Assembly: GCA_050330855.1 (NCBI GenBank)
Contig: JBHJNL010000024.1
Coordinates: 1 to 17,972, forward strand
From: RCC1774 sp050330855
Lineage (GTDB): Bacteria; Cyanobacteriota; Cyanobacteriia; Thermosynechococcales; Thermosynechococcaceae
Length of the DNA: 17,972 bases
Reading direction: 5' to 3'
Shown here one piece after another: positions 6,892 through 13,383 of the stretch. Under the pieces are notes generated by a model. The model saw only the letters and a list, made by a program, of their open reading frames with translations, had not been told where the DNA came from and made no database searches. The position numbers were made by a program, and so were the translations under genes. How positions within the stretch are numbered: position 1 is the first letter of the stretch; each line of letters starts with the position of its first letter.

Positions 6892-8277
6892 ATGAATGCA
6901 GCTTGGCAACGCCTGACCCTGATTCAGTTTTCACCGCCCCAGTGGACTCGCTCTAGCGTCGTCTGGCGACTCAAAGGACTGCTAAAGAGCTGGCGGCAGA
7001 GCAGTCAGCTCATCACCTGGGGCAACGAAATTGCGGTGGCCCTGCTGGGCTTAGTGTTCATGCTGGCCCCCTTTGTCCCCAATGGACTGACGGGGCTGCT
7101 GATCGTCGCCTGTGCCGCGTTCTGGGTGTTGCTGACCCTGTCAGATGACATTTTAAATCCCTATCAAATTTCTCCGGTTCATCTGATTCTGGGTTTGTAT
7201 TGGATTGTTGCGATCGCCGCCACTGCGCTCTCACCCGTCAAGGTCGCGGCTGCTACGGGACTGGCGAAGCTGACCCTCTATATGTGTGTGTTTGTGCTGG
7301 GAGAGCGGGTGTTGCGATCGCAACGCTGGCGCTCCATCTTAATCTCAATCTATCTGCATACTGCACTGATTGTCTCCGTCGAAGGCTGGCGACAGCAATT
7401 CTTTGGGGCAGCAGCACTAGCGACCTGGAACGATCCCACCGCCACCTATGGTGATGCCATTCGGGTTTATAGCTTTTTGGGCAATCCCAACCTACTCGCC
7501 GCCTATATCTTACCCACCATTCCCCTCAGTCTCTGTGCACTGTTCGCCTGGAAGCGCTGGGGACCCAAACTGCTGGCGGCGGTAATGCTCGTGGTCAACG
7601 GTGCCTGTATGTACTGGACCGGCAGCCGAGGGGCTTGGATTGGCTTGGTCGTTGCTTTATTGGTATCAGCAGCGCTGCTGCTCTATTGGCTATTGCCCCG
7701 CCTCCCTAAATTTTGGCGACTTTGGGCCTTCCCGATTGTGTTTGGCACCTTGGCCGGCATTGCTATCCTCGGCTTCCTGACCGTGGAACCCTTGCGGGAG
7801 CGAGTTCTCAGTATCTTTGCAGATCGTGAAGACAGCAGCAACAACTATCGCATCAACGTCTGGGCCTCCGTACGACAGATGATTCGCGCCTATCCCATTC
7901 TCGGTATTGGCCCTGGGAATACAGCCTTCAACAAGATTTATCCTCTGTATCAACTGCCCAATTACAGTGCCCTAAGCGCTTACTCTATTTATCTAGAGCT
8001 ATTGGTAGAGGTTGGCGTGGTTGGATTTACCTGCTTTCTATGGTTTCTATTGGTCTTGTTCAACCGGGCTTTCGTTGCCCTGCAGCAGCTTCGCACCCGA
8101 CAAAGCCAAGAGGTTCTATGGCTCATTGCTGGCGTGGCAACCCTCACTGGAATGCTTGCCCACGGCGCAGTGGATACGGTTTGGTATCGTCCTGAGATTG
8201 CGACACTATGGTGGTTTATGGTGGCCCTGGTGACCAGCTATGCCACTAAACCGGCCCCCGAACCGTTACGTTCATAA
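6892..8277 (+). CDS. ictB: IctB family membrane protein (O-antigen ligase-like)
   Basis: A 461-residue polytopic membrane protein with about ten hydrophobic segments after a polar N-terminus of about 45 residues. It follows the known Synechococcus elongatus IctB closely as I remember it: W-x-x-L-T-L near the start, GLAKLTLYMCVF (123-134), YSFLGNPNLLAAYILP (193-208), LSIFADREDSSNNYRINVW (306-324), LGIGPGNTAFN (337-347) and HGAVDTVWYRPE (424-435). It belongs to the Wzy_C/O-antigen ligase superfamily. IctB was first described as essential for inorganic carbon accumulation; a direct transport role has been disputed, and overexpression has been used to raise photosynthesis in plants. Translation is probably coupled to rre1, since only four bases separate them and no good ribosome binding site stands before the ATG. 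Confidence 0.92.
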   Translation: MNAAWQRLTLIQFSPPQWTRSSVVWRLKGLLKSWRQSSQLITWGNEIAVALLGLVFMLAPFVPNGLTGLLIVACAAFWVLLTLSDDILNPYQISPVHLILGLYWIVAIAATALSPVKVAAATGLAKLTLYMCVFVLGERVLRSQRWRSILISIYLHTALIVSVEGWRQQFFGAAALATWNDPTATYGDAIRVYSFLGNPNLLAAYILPTIPLSLCALFAWKRWGPKLLAAVMLVVNGACMYWTGSRGAWIGLVVALLVSAALLLYWLLPRLPKFWRLWAFPIVFGTLAGIAILGFLTVEPLRERVLSIFADREDSSNNYRINVWASVRQMIRAYPILGIGPGNTAFNKIYPLYQLPNYSALSAYSIYLELLVEVGVVGFTCFLWFLLVLFNRAFVALQQLRTRQSQEVLWLIAGVATLTGMLAHGAVDTVWYRPEIATLWWFMVALVTSYATKPAPEPLRS

Positions 8278-8330
8278 CAGCAAATGTTATCAATGGGGTA
8301 TAGCCTCGTGAAAACTCTAGGGAATGCTCG

Positions 8331-8364
8331 GCAAGACCTATCGCTTTTGTTAGAGCAAGACCTA
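8331..8364. repeat. 10-base direct repeat upstream of clpS
   Basis: GCAAGACCTA occurs at 8331-8340 and again at 8355-8364, 24 bases apart start to start, inside the 128-base gap between ictB and clpS. Spacing near two helical turns would suit a pair of binding sites for a dimeric regulator, but this is only a suggestion. Nothing else in the gap is recognisable apart from a weak dyad (8274-8290) at the ictB stop. Confidence 0.4.
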
Positions 8365-8405
8365 GGCATATCACTGTCATACCCATGCTTTTTTAAGATC
8401 AACCG

Positions 8406-8717
8406 ATGTTTATGGTAGCCACCCAAGCCCCTGTCGCTCAACCTCAAAAGCAACAGGCCGCTAAGACCCTTCGCAAGCCCTATCCTAACTTTAAGGTGAT
8501 TGTGCTCAATGACGATTTCAACACGTTTCAGCACGTCACCCAATGCCTTCTTAAATACATTCCGAATCTGACCAGAGATCGAGCTCAAGAACTCACCGAG
8601 CAAATTCACTTTGAGGGCCAAGCCATTGTCTGGGTGGGGCCACAGGAGCAGGCTGAGTTGTACCACATGCAACTCCAGCGGGCTGGGTTGACCATGGCCC
8701 CTCTAGAGGGAGCTTAG
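8406..8717 (+). CDS. clpS: ATP-dependent Clp protease adaptor ClpS
   Basis: A 103-residue adaptor that hands N-degron substrates to the Clp chaperone-protease (ClpC with ClpP/ClpR in cyanobacteria). A disordered 25-residue N-terminal extension precedes the core: YPNFKVIVLNDDFNTFQHV (26-44), then AQELTEQIHFEGQAIVWVG (60-78) and QEQAELYHMQLQRAGLTMAP (80-99). Asn35-Asp36-Asp37 and His68 fit the positions that bind the N-terminal residue of substrates in other ClpS proteins. The wording resembles the ClpS1 form of cyanobacteria, which often have a second ClpS. The start may be ATG 8406 or ATG 8412; neither has a clear ribosome binding site. The gene has its own upstream gap and is probably independent of ictB. 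Confidence 0.93.
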   Translation: MFMVATQAPVAQPQKQQAAKTLRKPYPNFKVIVLNDDFNTFQHVTQCLLKYIPNLTRDRAQELTEQIHFEGQAIVWVGPQEQAELYHMQLQRAGLTMAPLEGA

Positions 8718-8809
8718 GTAGGAATCCGTACTGGGCCAGTGGTAACTTTGACACTGACAAGCCGAGTCTTTGAGGCAATCATTAAGGAGTTGCCCACTGA
8801 GACTTAAGC

Positions 8810-9208
8810 ATGTCTGATCCCCATCAAGATTCGCCTCATTCCCTTCTCGATGCATTAGAACAAGCCCAGTCACTGGCAGATCTGGGCCAATATTTAGATG
8901 CGATCGCACTCCTCAAGCAGCACCTCTCGAAACATCCCAGCACCAGCACGGCCTGGAAACTCAAAGGCGACTATCTGATTGCCCTCAAACGTAGTGCAGA
9001 AGCCTTGGATAGTTATGATCGTGCTATCTCAACTGCCTGGTTTGAACCGGAGAACTGGTACGCCCGTGGCCGACTCTTTGAGCAGATGGGAGCTTACGGT
9101 AACGCCGTTGAGAATTATAATCGTGCGATGTCGCTATCGCCTGACCCCCAATACCAAGAGGCCCAAGCGAATATCTATGCACAGAAGAAGCTAGTGTTAG
9201 TTGCTTAG
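8810..9208 (+). CDS. tetratricopeptide repeat protein
   Basis: A 132-residue, probably cytoplasmic protein built of about three TPR units (roughly 13-46, 47-80 and 81-114). Typical signatures are AWKLKGDYLIALKRSAEALD, then YDRAI, and NWYARGRLFEQMGAYGNAVE followed by NYNRAMSLSPD. TPR units form helical scaffolds for protein-protein contacts; the partner is unknown. The start is fixed by an in-frame TGA at 8798-8800 and the ATG at 8810. The sequence TAAGGAG near 8783 is too far upstream to serve as a normal ribosome binding site. Directly after the TAG, the same frame reads into the DUF6883 remnant. I take that as accidental juxtaposition after a deletion, because the TPR protein looks complete. 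Confidence 0.85.
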   Translation: MSDPHQDSPHSLLDALEQAQSLADLGQYLDAIALLKQHLSKHPSTSTAWKLKGDYLIALKRSAEALDSYDRAISTAWFEPENWYARGRLFEQMGAYGNAVENYNRAMSLSPDPQYQEAQANIYAQKKLVLVA

Positions 9209-9298
9209 TCTAGAACTCACGTTTTAATAGTCAAAACAGCATGGCAGATTGATACGGGTACTGATTTTCCTCGATTTATTACACTCGTTCCAGACTAG
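9209..9298 (+). pseudogene. DUF6883-like gene remnant (C-terminal end only)
   Basis: Too short to be obvious. Reading from the base after the TPR stop gives 29 codons ending in TAG (9296-9298). The core VKTAWQIDTGTDFPRFITLV closely resembles, as I remember it, the C-terminal end of DUF6883 proteins (about 110 residues), which contain W-x-I-D-x-G-x-x-F-P-R-L-I-T. About three quarters of such a gene is missing on the 5' side and no start codon exists, so this is a leftover of a deletion joining it to the TPR gene. DUF6883 genes commonly sit just upstream of DUF4926 genes, as here. The family match is from memory. Confidence 0.65.
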
Positions 9299-9314
9299 AA
9301 ACAAGGTGAAAGCA

Positions 9315-9557
9315 ATGGATTTACCGCTTTATTCCGATGTCGTTCTGTAGCAGGACATACCTGAAGAAAATCTGAGATCTGGAGATATTGGTACTGTTGT
9401 CGAGCGTCATGACGTGGCTGATTTAGAACCGGGCTACAGCGTAGAGTTCTTCGATCTGTTCGGTCAGACCGTTGCCCTGATGACGGTTCCGGGTAGTTGG
9501 CTACGACCTCCAACCCATGCAGATCGCCCTGCGGTCAGATCAACAGCCACTGTCTAA
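9315..9557 (+). pseudogene. DUF4926-like gene with an in-frame TAG at codon 12
   Basis: An 80-codon frame that opens with ATG 9315 and ends at TAA 9555-9557. It is preceded by AAGGTGA (9302-9308) at good spacing. It reads MDLPLYSDVVL, then TAG (9348-9350), then QDIPEENLRSGDIGTVVERH, followed by GYSVEFFDLFGQTVALMTV. This matches the pattern I recall for DUF4926: LYxDVxLxxDIPE, LxxGDxGTVVE, GYxVEFFD..G.T.A..TV. The position of the TAG is usually a hydrophobic residue or leucine, so a single change from TTG would explain it. No usable start follows the stop before codon 50. Either the gene is newly dead or the stop is read through; the first is far more likely. The end lies 13 bases from the 3' end of convergent cbiX. 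Confidence 0.72.
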
Positions 9558-9570
9558 AAGTCTATCGACA

Positions 9571-10599
9571 CTATGGCACTTTCCAAATCCGTTGATGGTA
9601 GTCTGGCTCTGTTTCAGTACTCATCGCAGCATGATGATGCCCATTGCCGTGATCATGTCCGTGATCGTGGTGGCTATGACTGTGGGGTTCTTCTCCATCG
9701 AGGGCGGCTAACCGGAACTTACACAGTTCACAGTTCATTTGCACTTGGCCCAACTGAGTTTCAAGTTCTCTCTGGCGCAGCACATTAAACAACTGCGGAT
9801 CCATGCCCATTTCTGGCAAGCAACTTACCTGAATTTCAGGGTGTGAGTCCTGCTGCTGCGCGGAGACATCAAAGATTTTTTCCATTAAGGTGCCCGTAAA
9901 GAGAAAATAGGGCAGCACAATAATGCGCTTGGGCTGGTACAGCCGCGCTCTTCGGAAGCCTTCTTCTAATCGAGGATGGGTAATGCCGATAAAGCAGGTT
10001 TCTACCGTCTGGTAACCGCTGCCTTCCCAGACAATGCGAGCTAGCTTCGAGACATCGCTGTTGGCATCAGGGTCGCTGGAGCCACGTCCCACAAACAGTA
10101 GAGTGGTTTCTGATCGCGGAATATTGTGGGGATTATGCTCTGGAGTATCGAGGGCATCAAGTCGGGCTTTCCACAGGTCTAAAATCTCAGGGGCAATGCC
10201 AAAGTGGCGTCCGTAGTGGTATTTGATCTGCGGATGCTCTCGGCGGGCTAGATCGAGTTCATTGGTGACATCAAACTTGTTGTGTCGGGCGGCGAACAGC
10301 AAAATAGGTAGAGCTGATAGCTCGGTGTAGCCTTCCGCGGCACAGTGAGCCACGACCTCTTTGATGCTAGGTCCAGTGAGTTCTAAAAAGCAGGGAAAAA
10401 CTGGACGGGAGGTGTCAAGGGCTTGGTAAGCAGTCGCAAAATCTAAGAAGCATTGGCGACCTTGTTCGTTGCGAGTGCCATGACCAATCATTAGCAGCGG
10501 ACGCTGGAGGGGAAGCGGCGGTAGCTTTAGATCTTTGAGAGCGGTGGGTAGATCGGCTTGCGATCGCAACACCAGTTCATTGGCGTAGGTAATTGACAT
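9571..10599 (-). CDS. cbiX: sirohydrochlorin cobaltochelatase CbiX, long form
   Basis: A 342-residue enzyme that inserts cobalt into sirohydrochlorin (precorrin-2 stage), an early step of cobalamin synthesis. It has two ferredoxin-chelatase-like halves. The first keeps the catalytic histidines His40 (MIGHGTRN) and His106 (LFAARHNKFDV). The second has Arg in place of the first histidine (FVGRGSSDPDAN, about 169-180), as in other long forms. The C-terminal tail has MNCELC (288-293), fitting the MxCxxC motif reported to hold a 4Fe-4S centre in the Bacillus megaterium long CbiX. A histidine-rich stretch follows (about 306-323), probably metal binding. I chose ATG 10599: AAAGGA lies about seven bases ahead. 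The frame is open to an ATG at 10656, but that would run through the proposed riboswitch. Expression is likely controlled by that leader. Confidence 0.92.
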   Translation of the reverse strand: MSITYANELVLRSQADLPTALKDLKLPPLPLQRPLLMIGHGTRNEQGRQCFLDFATAYQALDTSRPVFPCFLELTGPSIKEVVAHCAAEGYTELSALPILLFAARHNKFDVTNELDLARREHPQIKYHYGRHFGIAPEILDLWKARLDALDTPEHNPHNIPRSETTLLFVGRGSSDPDANSDVSKLARIVWEGSGYQTVETCFIGITHPRLEEGFRRARLYQPKRIIVLPYFLFTGTLMEKIFDVSAQQQDSHPEIQVSCLPEMGMDPQLFNVLRQRELETQLGQVQMNCELCKFRLAALDGEEPHSHSHHDHGHDHGNGHHHAAMSTETEPDYHQRIWKVP

Positions 10600-10642
10600 A
10601 TTAGTTTCCTTTCCCGTGCTCGCAGGGGATGGTAGGTGAGTG

Positions 10643-10809
10643 CGAACGACAGGCATTCCGGCTTAACAAATTGAGAAGATTAGCAGCGTTCTCTAAGACT
10701 AAGACCTAACGCTAACCCAGAAATACCTCAATTGCTTACGGCTGCGGCACAGCACCAGAATTCCTTAAGCATTGGGCCTTAAGGGCACTGGATTTTCCCT
10801 GAACGTTCG
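10643..10809 (-). promoter_or_regulatory. candidate cobalamin riboswitch in the cbiX leader
   Basis: Read on the minus strand, the cbiX leader has features of a cobalamin (B12) riboswitch. GCTGTGCCGCAGCCGTAAGC (10734-10753) fits the conserved core usually written CTGTCCCGCAACTGTAA. AAGCCGGAATGCCTGTCG (10647-10664) fits the 3' B12-box region loosely. Long-range pairing supports a fold. CGAACG-UU-CAGG (10798-10809) pairs with CCUG-U-CGUUCG (10643-10653), closing the element. AAUUGAG (10727-10733) pairs with CUCAAUU (10669-10675). AGCGUU (10708-10713) pairs with AACGCU (10685-10690). The part that normally reads GGGAA..GGTGnAAnTCC is shortened, so this is a variant or a degraded copy. About 44 bases separate it from the cbiX ATG. 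Its 5' strand starts only eight bases after the proA stop. Confidence 0.6.
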
Positions 10810-10816
10810 TCTGTCA

Positions 10817-12118
10817 TTATAGGTCGCGGTGGGTAAAAGCGCGGGCGTTTTCACCGGCATAGGTGGCAACGATTTGCCCCTGACCCTTGAGCAGATATTT
10901 ATAGGTCACTAGTCCTTCTAGACCGACGGGACCACGGGGGGGCATTCGCTGAGTGCTAATCCCCACCTCAGCCCCAAAACCATACCGGAAGCCGTCGGCA
11001 AACCGAGTCGAGCAGTTATGGAATACGCCTGCCGCATCGACTCTAGAGCAGAAGGTTGCAGCCACTTGCTCGTCAGTGGTCATAATGGCATCGGTGTGAC
11101 CGGAGCCGTAGGTATTGATGTGGGCGATCGCATCTTCCAATGAATCCACAATCTTAATCGACAGCACCAAATCGCTATATTCCGTGGCCCAATCTGCCTC
11201 GGTGGCGGCAGGGAGATCCACAATGGCTTGTGCTGCAGCATCACCCCTGAGTTCAACATTATTCTTTCGCAATGCATCCACCACTTTGGGCAAGTAGTTT
11301 GGGGCGATCTCTCGATGCACCAGCAGCGTCTCAATGGCATTACAGGCCGCCGGATACTGAATCTTGGAATCCACTGCGACCTCAACCGCTTGGTTCATAT
11401 CGGCTTGAGCATCAACGTAGAGATGACAAATCCCTTCAGCATGACCCAGCACGGGAATGCGAGTGTTCTCCTGGACAAAGCGCACGAAGCTATTCGATCC
11501 ACGGGGAATAATCAGATTGACGTACTGATCAAGATTCAATAGCTCTAGAGTTTCCGCTCGGCTGGTCAGTAGAGCGATCGCCTCTGGCGCGACATCGCTA
11601 GCAGTCAATCCCTGCTGAATTGCGGTCACAAGCGCCTGACAGGAATGAATTGCTTCTTGTCCGCCCTTGAGTAAAACCCCATTACCAGACTTTATAGCGA
11701 GGGCTGCAATTTGCATCACCGCATCAGGACGGGCTTCAAAGATGACGCCTACAACACCTAATGGGCAGCTTATCCGCTGCAGTTCTAGGCCCGTATCGAG
11801 TTCTCGGTGGAGCTGCACGGTTCCCACAGGATCGGTGAGGGTAGCGACGTTGCGAATCCCTGCAATAGCACCCGCTAATTTATTAGAATCGAGCTTCAGA
11901 CGAGCATAGAGAGCCGTTGCCAAGCTTGATGCTTGGGCTGCCTCACAGTCCTTTGCATTAGCACTCAGAATCTCTGGAGCGGCCGCCTCTAGCGCTTGGG
12001 CAACGGCTTCTAGTGCCTGGTTTTTAGCATCAGCACTCAACCCAGCTAGATCTTGAGCTGCAGCACGGGTTTGCTGAGCAACCTCGGTCAACGAGACGGT
12101 CAAAGCAGTCACAATCAT
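10817..12118 (-). CDS. proA: gamma-glutamyl phosphate reductase (ProA)
   Basis: A 433-residue NADPH-dependent enzyme of proline synthesis. It reduces gamma-glutamyl phosphate to glutamate-5-semialdehyde. It belongs to the aldehyde dehydrogenase superfamily. Landmarks are GVVGVIFEARPDAV (121-134), KSGNGVLLKGGQEA (143-156), IPRGSNSFVRF (204-214), GHAEGICHLYVD (225-236), the catalytic Cys259 in YPAACNAIETLL, and FRYGFGAEVGISTQ (377-390). All are intact and length is normal for cyanobacterial ProA. The start is ATG 12118 with a weak GAGAG upstream. The usual partner, glutamate 5-kinase (ProB), is not in the window. No clear terminator lies between proA and the cbiX leader on the same strand, so read-through into cbiX is possible. 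Confidence 0.96.
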   Translation of the reverse strand: MIVTALTVSLTEVAQQTRAAAQDLAGLSADAKNQALEAVAQALEAAAPEILSANAKDCEAAQASSLATALYARLKLDSNKLAGAIAGIRNVATLTDPVGTVQLHRELDTGLELQRISCPLGVVGVIFEARPDAVMQIAALAIKSGNGVLLKGGQEAIHSCQALVTAIQQGLTASDVAPEAIALLTSRAETLELLNLDQYVNLIIPRGSNSFVRFVQENTRIPVLGHAEGICHLYVDAQADMNQAVEVAVDSKIQYPAACNAIETLLVHREIAPNYLPKVVDALRKNNVELRGDAAAQAIVDLPAATEADWATEYSDLVLSIKIVDSLEDAIAHINTYGSGHTDAIMTTDEQVAATFCSRVDAAGVFHNCSTRFADGFRYGFGAEVGISTQRMPPRGPVGLEGLVTYKYLLKGQGQIVATYAGENARAFTHRDL

Positions 12119-12263
12119 TCTCTCTACAACACAAACTTAGGGCATAACCCTACTCAAGTTTAGGCCAGGTGAACAACCCATGGTTCATGTTGCGATTTCT
12201 AGAGTTATTAGCAACAGAGAAACAGATAAACGCACCAGCACTACTGTTGGTCTGACCTCGGCC

Positions 12264-12298
12264 AAGGGCTTACTGAACACTTCACTCAGTAAGCCCTT
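12264..12298. terminator. perfect 13-bp hairpin between rppA-like gene and proA
   Basis: AAGGGCTTACTGA (12264-12276), a nine-base loop and TCAGTAAGCCCTT (12286-12298) form a perfect 13-bp stem. It lies about 87 bases downstream of the minus-strand response regulator stop and about 146 bases upstream of proA, where a terminator of the regulator transcript would sit. There is no run of T after it on either strand, so it may instead be a protein-binding dyad or a small mobile palindrome. The rest of 12119-12384 is AT-rich near the regulator stop and holds no gene I can support. Confidence 0.5.
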
Positions 12299-12384
12299 CT
12301 TCGCAGTGTACCCCTGCTATATATATCTCTCAGAGAGAATGCTTATATGCAGAAAATTTTTAAATGCAACCCCCATTTCTTAAT

Positions 12385-13098
12385 TTAGGGAGCCATCGCA
12401 CTGAACCAGTAGCCTTTGCCGTAAATGGTATGAATGAGAGGTGGGGCCGTGGGGTTGCCTAATTTGCGACGCAGCAGGCGAACTTGGGCGGCAAGGACAT
12501 TGCTATTTGGGACTTCTCCTTCAGGCCAAAGCTGTTGATAGATTTCTTCGTGGGTTAAAAGCTGTTGGGGATGGTGCATCAGGTAGGCCAAGAGACGACT
12601 TTCTTTATCGGATAGTGAAATCGCCCGTCCCCCTCGATAGGCCACCTGACTTTCGAGATCTAACTCGATTCCTTCGCCCTGCAGGCGCTGAGCGGTGGAG
12701 TCGGTGCCATCTGCTTTGAGCTGTTCGCTGCGCCGAATCAGTGCCCGCACCCTCGCTAATAGTTCTCTCAGCTCAAAGGGTTTGACTAAATAGTCATCGG
12801 CTCCAGCATCCAAGCCCTGAACGCGATCGTCGAGGGTGTCCTTGGCGGTAAGAAACAGAACCGGGGTGGTAATGGCTTGCGATCGCAATTCCTGACAAAT
12901 CTCTAAGCCACTTTGGTGAGGCAACATCCAGTCAAGAATGAGTAATTGGTAAGGGCTACCCTGCTGTTCATGGTCTTGAATCAGTAACAGGGCTGTCTCA
13001 CCATTGTCGGCAATATCGACCTCGTACCCCTCCCGTTTCAGAAGGCGGCTCAGCGGTTTCGTTAGCTCTACTTCATCATCGACTAGCAGAATAGGCAT
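12385..13098 (-). CDS. rppA: OmpR-type response regulator, RppA-like
   Basis: A 237-residue response regulator. The receiver domain (1-120) has Asp7-Asp8, phospho-acceptor Asp56 (LLILDWMLP), Thr84 and Lys106 (DDYLVKPFELRELLARVRAL). A winged-helix DNA-binding domain fills about 140-234 (SLSDKESRLLAYL, VLAAQVRLLRRKL, HTIYGKGYWF). The wording LLVDDEVELTKPLSRLLKREGYEVD is what I remember for the cyanobacterial RppA group, described as a redox and nickel regulator (RppA/NrsR) in Synechocystis. I chose ATG 13098 because the longer frame begins only with TTG 13119, and ATG sits right before the first beta strand. The usual kinase partner (RppB) is not next to it here. The OmpR type is certain; the RppA identity is likely. 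Confidence 0.87.
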   Translation of the reverse strand: MPILLVDDEVELTKPLSRLLKREGYEVDIADNGETALLLIQDHEQQGSPYQLLILDWMLPHQSGLEICQELRSQAITTPVLFLTAKDTLDDRVQGLDAGADDYLVKPFELRELLARVRALIRRSEQLKADGTDSTAQRLQGEGIELDLESQVAYRGGRAISLSDKESRLLAYLMHHPQQLLTHEEIYQQLWPEGEVPNSNVLAAQVRLLRRKLGNPTAPPLIHTIYGKGYWFSAMAP

Positions 13099-13188
13099 CG
13101 TCTGAGTCCAGACCGGCAACTACAATAATTCTAGGGGCTTGTGCCCCAGTCCAGATCCCTCTCTGGGGTTGAACAAAGAGCATGATCA

Positions 13189-13383
13189 ATGGCTATCAAT
13201 TCTACATCCGGTCTTGGGATATTCCTTGCCAAGATTTTAATTCTCTCCGCTGTGATTTCAGTGGCGATTAAAGCTGGGGGACCGCTGATTCCTCTGCCCC
13301 CCGTCAGTGCCGTGGCTCTATTATTAGTGCTCAGCCCCACCGTGATCATGGCGATTGCGCTGACCCTACGGGCTAAACTGTAG
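13189..13383 (+). CDS. small membrane protein, 64 residues
   Basis: A short hydrophobic protein with two likely membrane segments (about 9-28 and 40-58) separated by a glycine/proline turn (GGPLIPLPP). It ends in a positively charged tail (LRAKL). I do not recognise the family. It looks real because hydrophobic pattern, turn and charged ends are coherent, and it fills an otherwise empty plus-strand gap behind ATG 13189. It is divergent from the RppA-like gene. A small GGGGC-TTGT-GCCCC hairpin (13134-13147) lies between them. Its last 18 bases overlap the end of the HAD gene on the other strand. It could be a chance frame. Confidence 0.55.
   Translation: MAINSTSGLGIFLAKILILSAVISVAIKAGGPLIPLPPVSAVALLLVLSPTVIMAIALTLRAKL

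Noticed and set aside
9209..9298. Read-through fusion of the TPR protein with the DUF6883 tail, since both share a frame across TAG 9206-9208
   Set aside because: The TPR protein looks complete and DUF6883 proteins do not carry TPR repeats; chance joining by deletion is simpler.
9295..9513. 72-codon minus-strand frame opposite the DUF4926-like gene
   Set aside because: The plus strand gives clear family motifs, and this frame has none.
10600..10656. Longer CbiX start at ATG 10656
   Set aside because: ATG 10599 has a good ribosome binding site (AAAGGA), and the longer version would translate through the B12-box-like segment of the leader.
11228..11542. Plus-strand frames inside proA, including one of 104 codons
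   Set aside because: They are antisense shadows of a highly conserved gene and lack domain signatures.
12180..12383. 67-codon plus-strand frame between proA and the response regulator
   Set aside because: It contains the 13-bp hairpin, has irregular composition and no ribosome binding site.
13099..13119. TTG start of the RppA-like regulator
   Set aside because: The receiver domain begins at ATG 13098 and the extra seven residues have no counterpart in the family.
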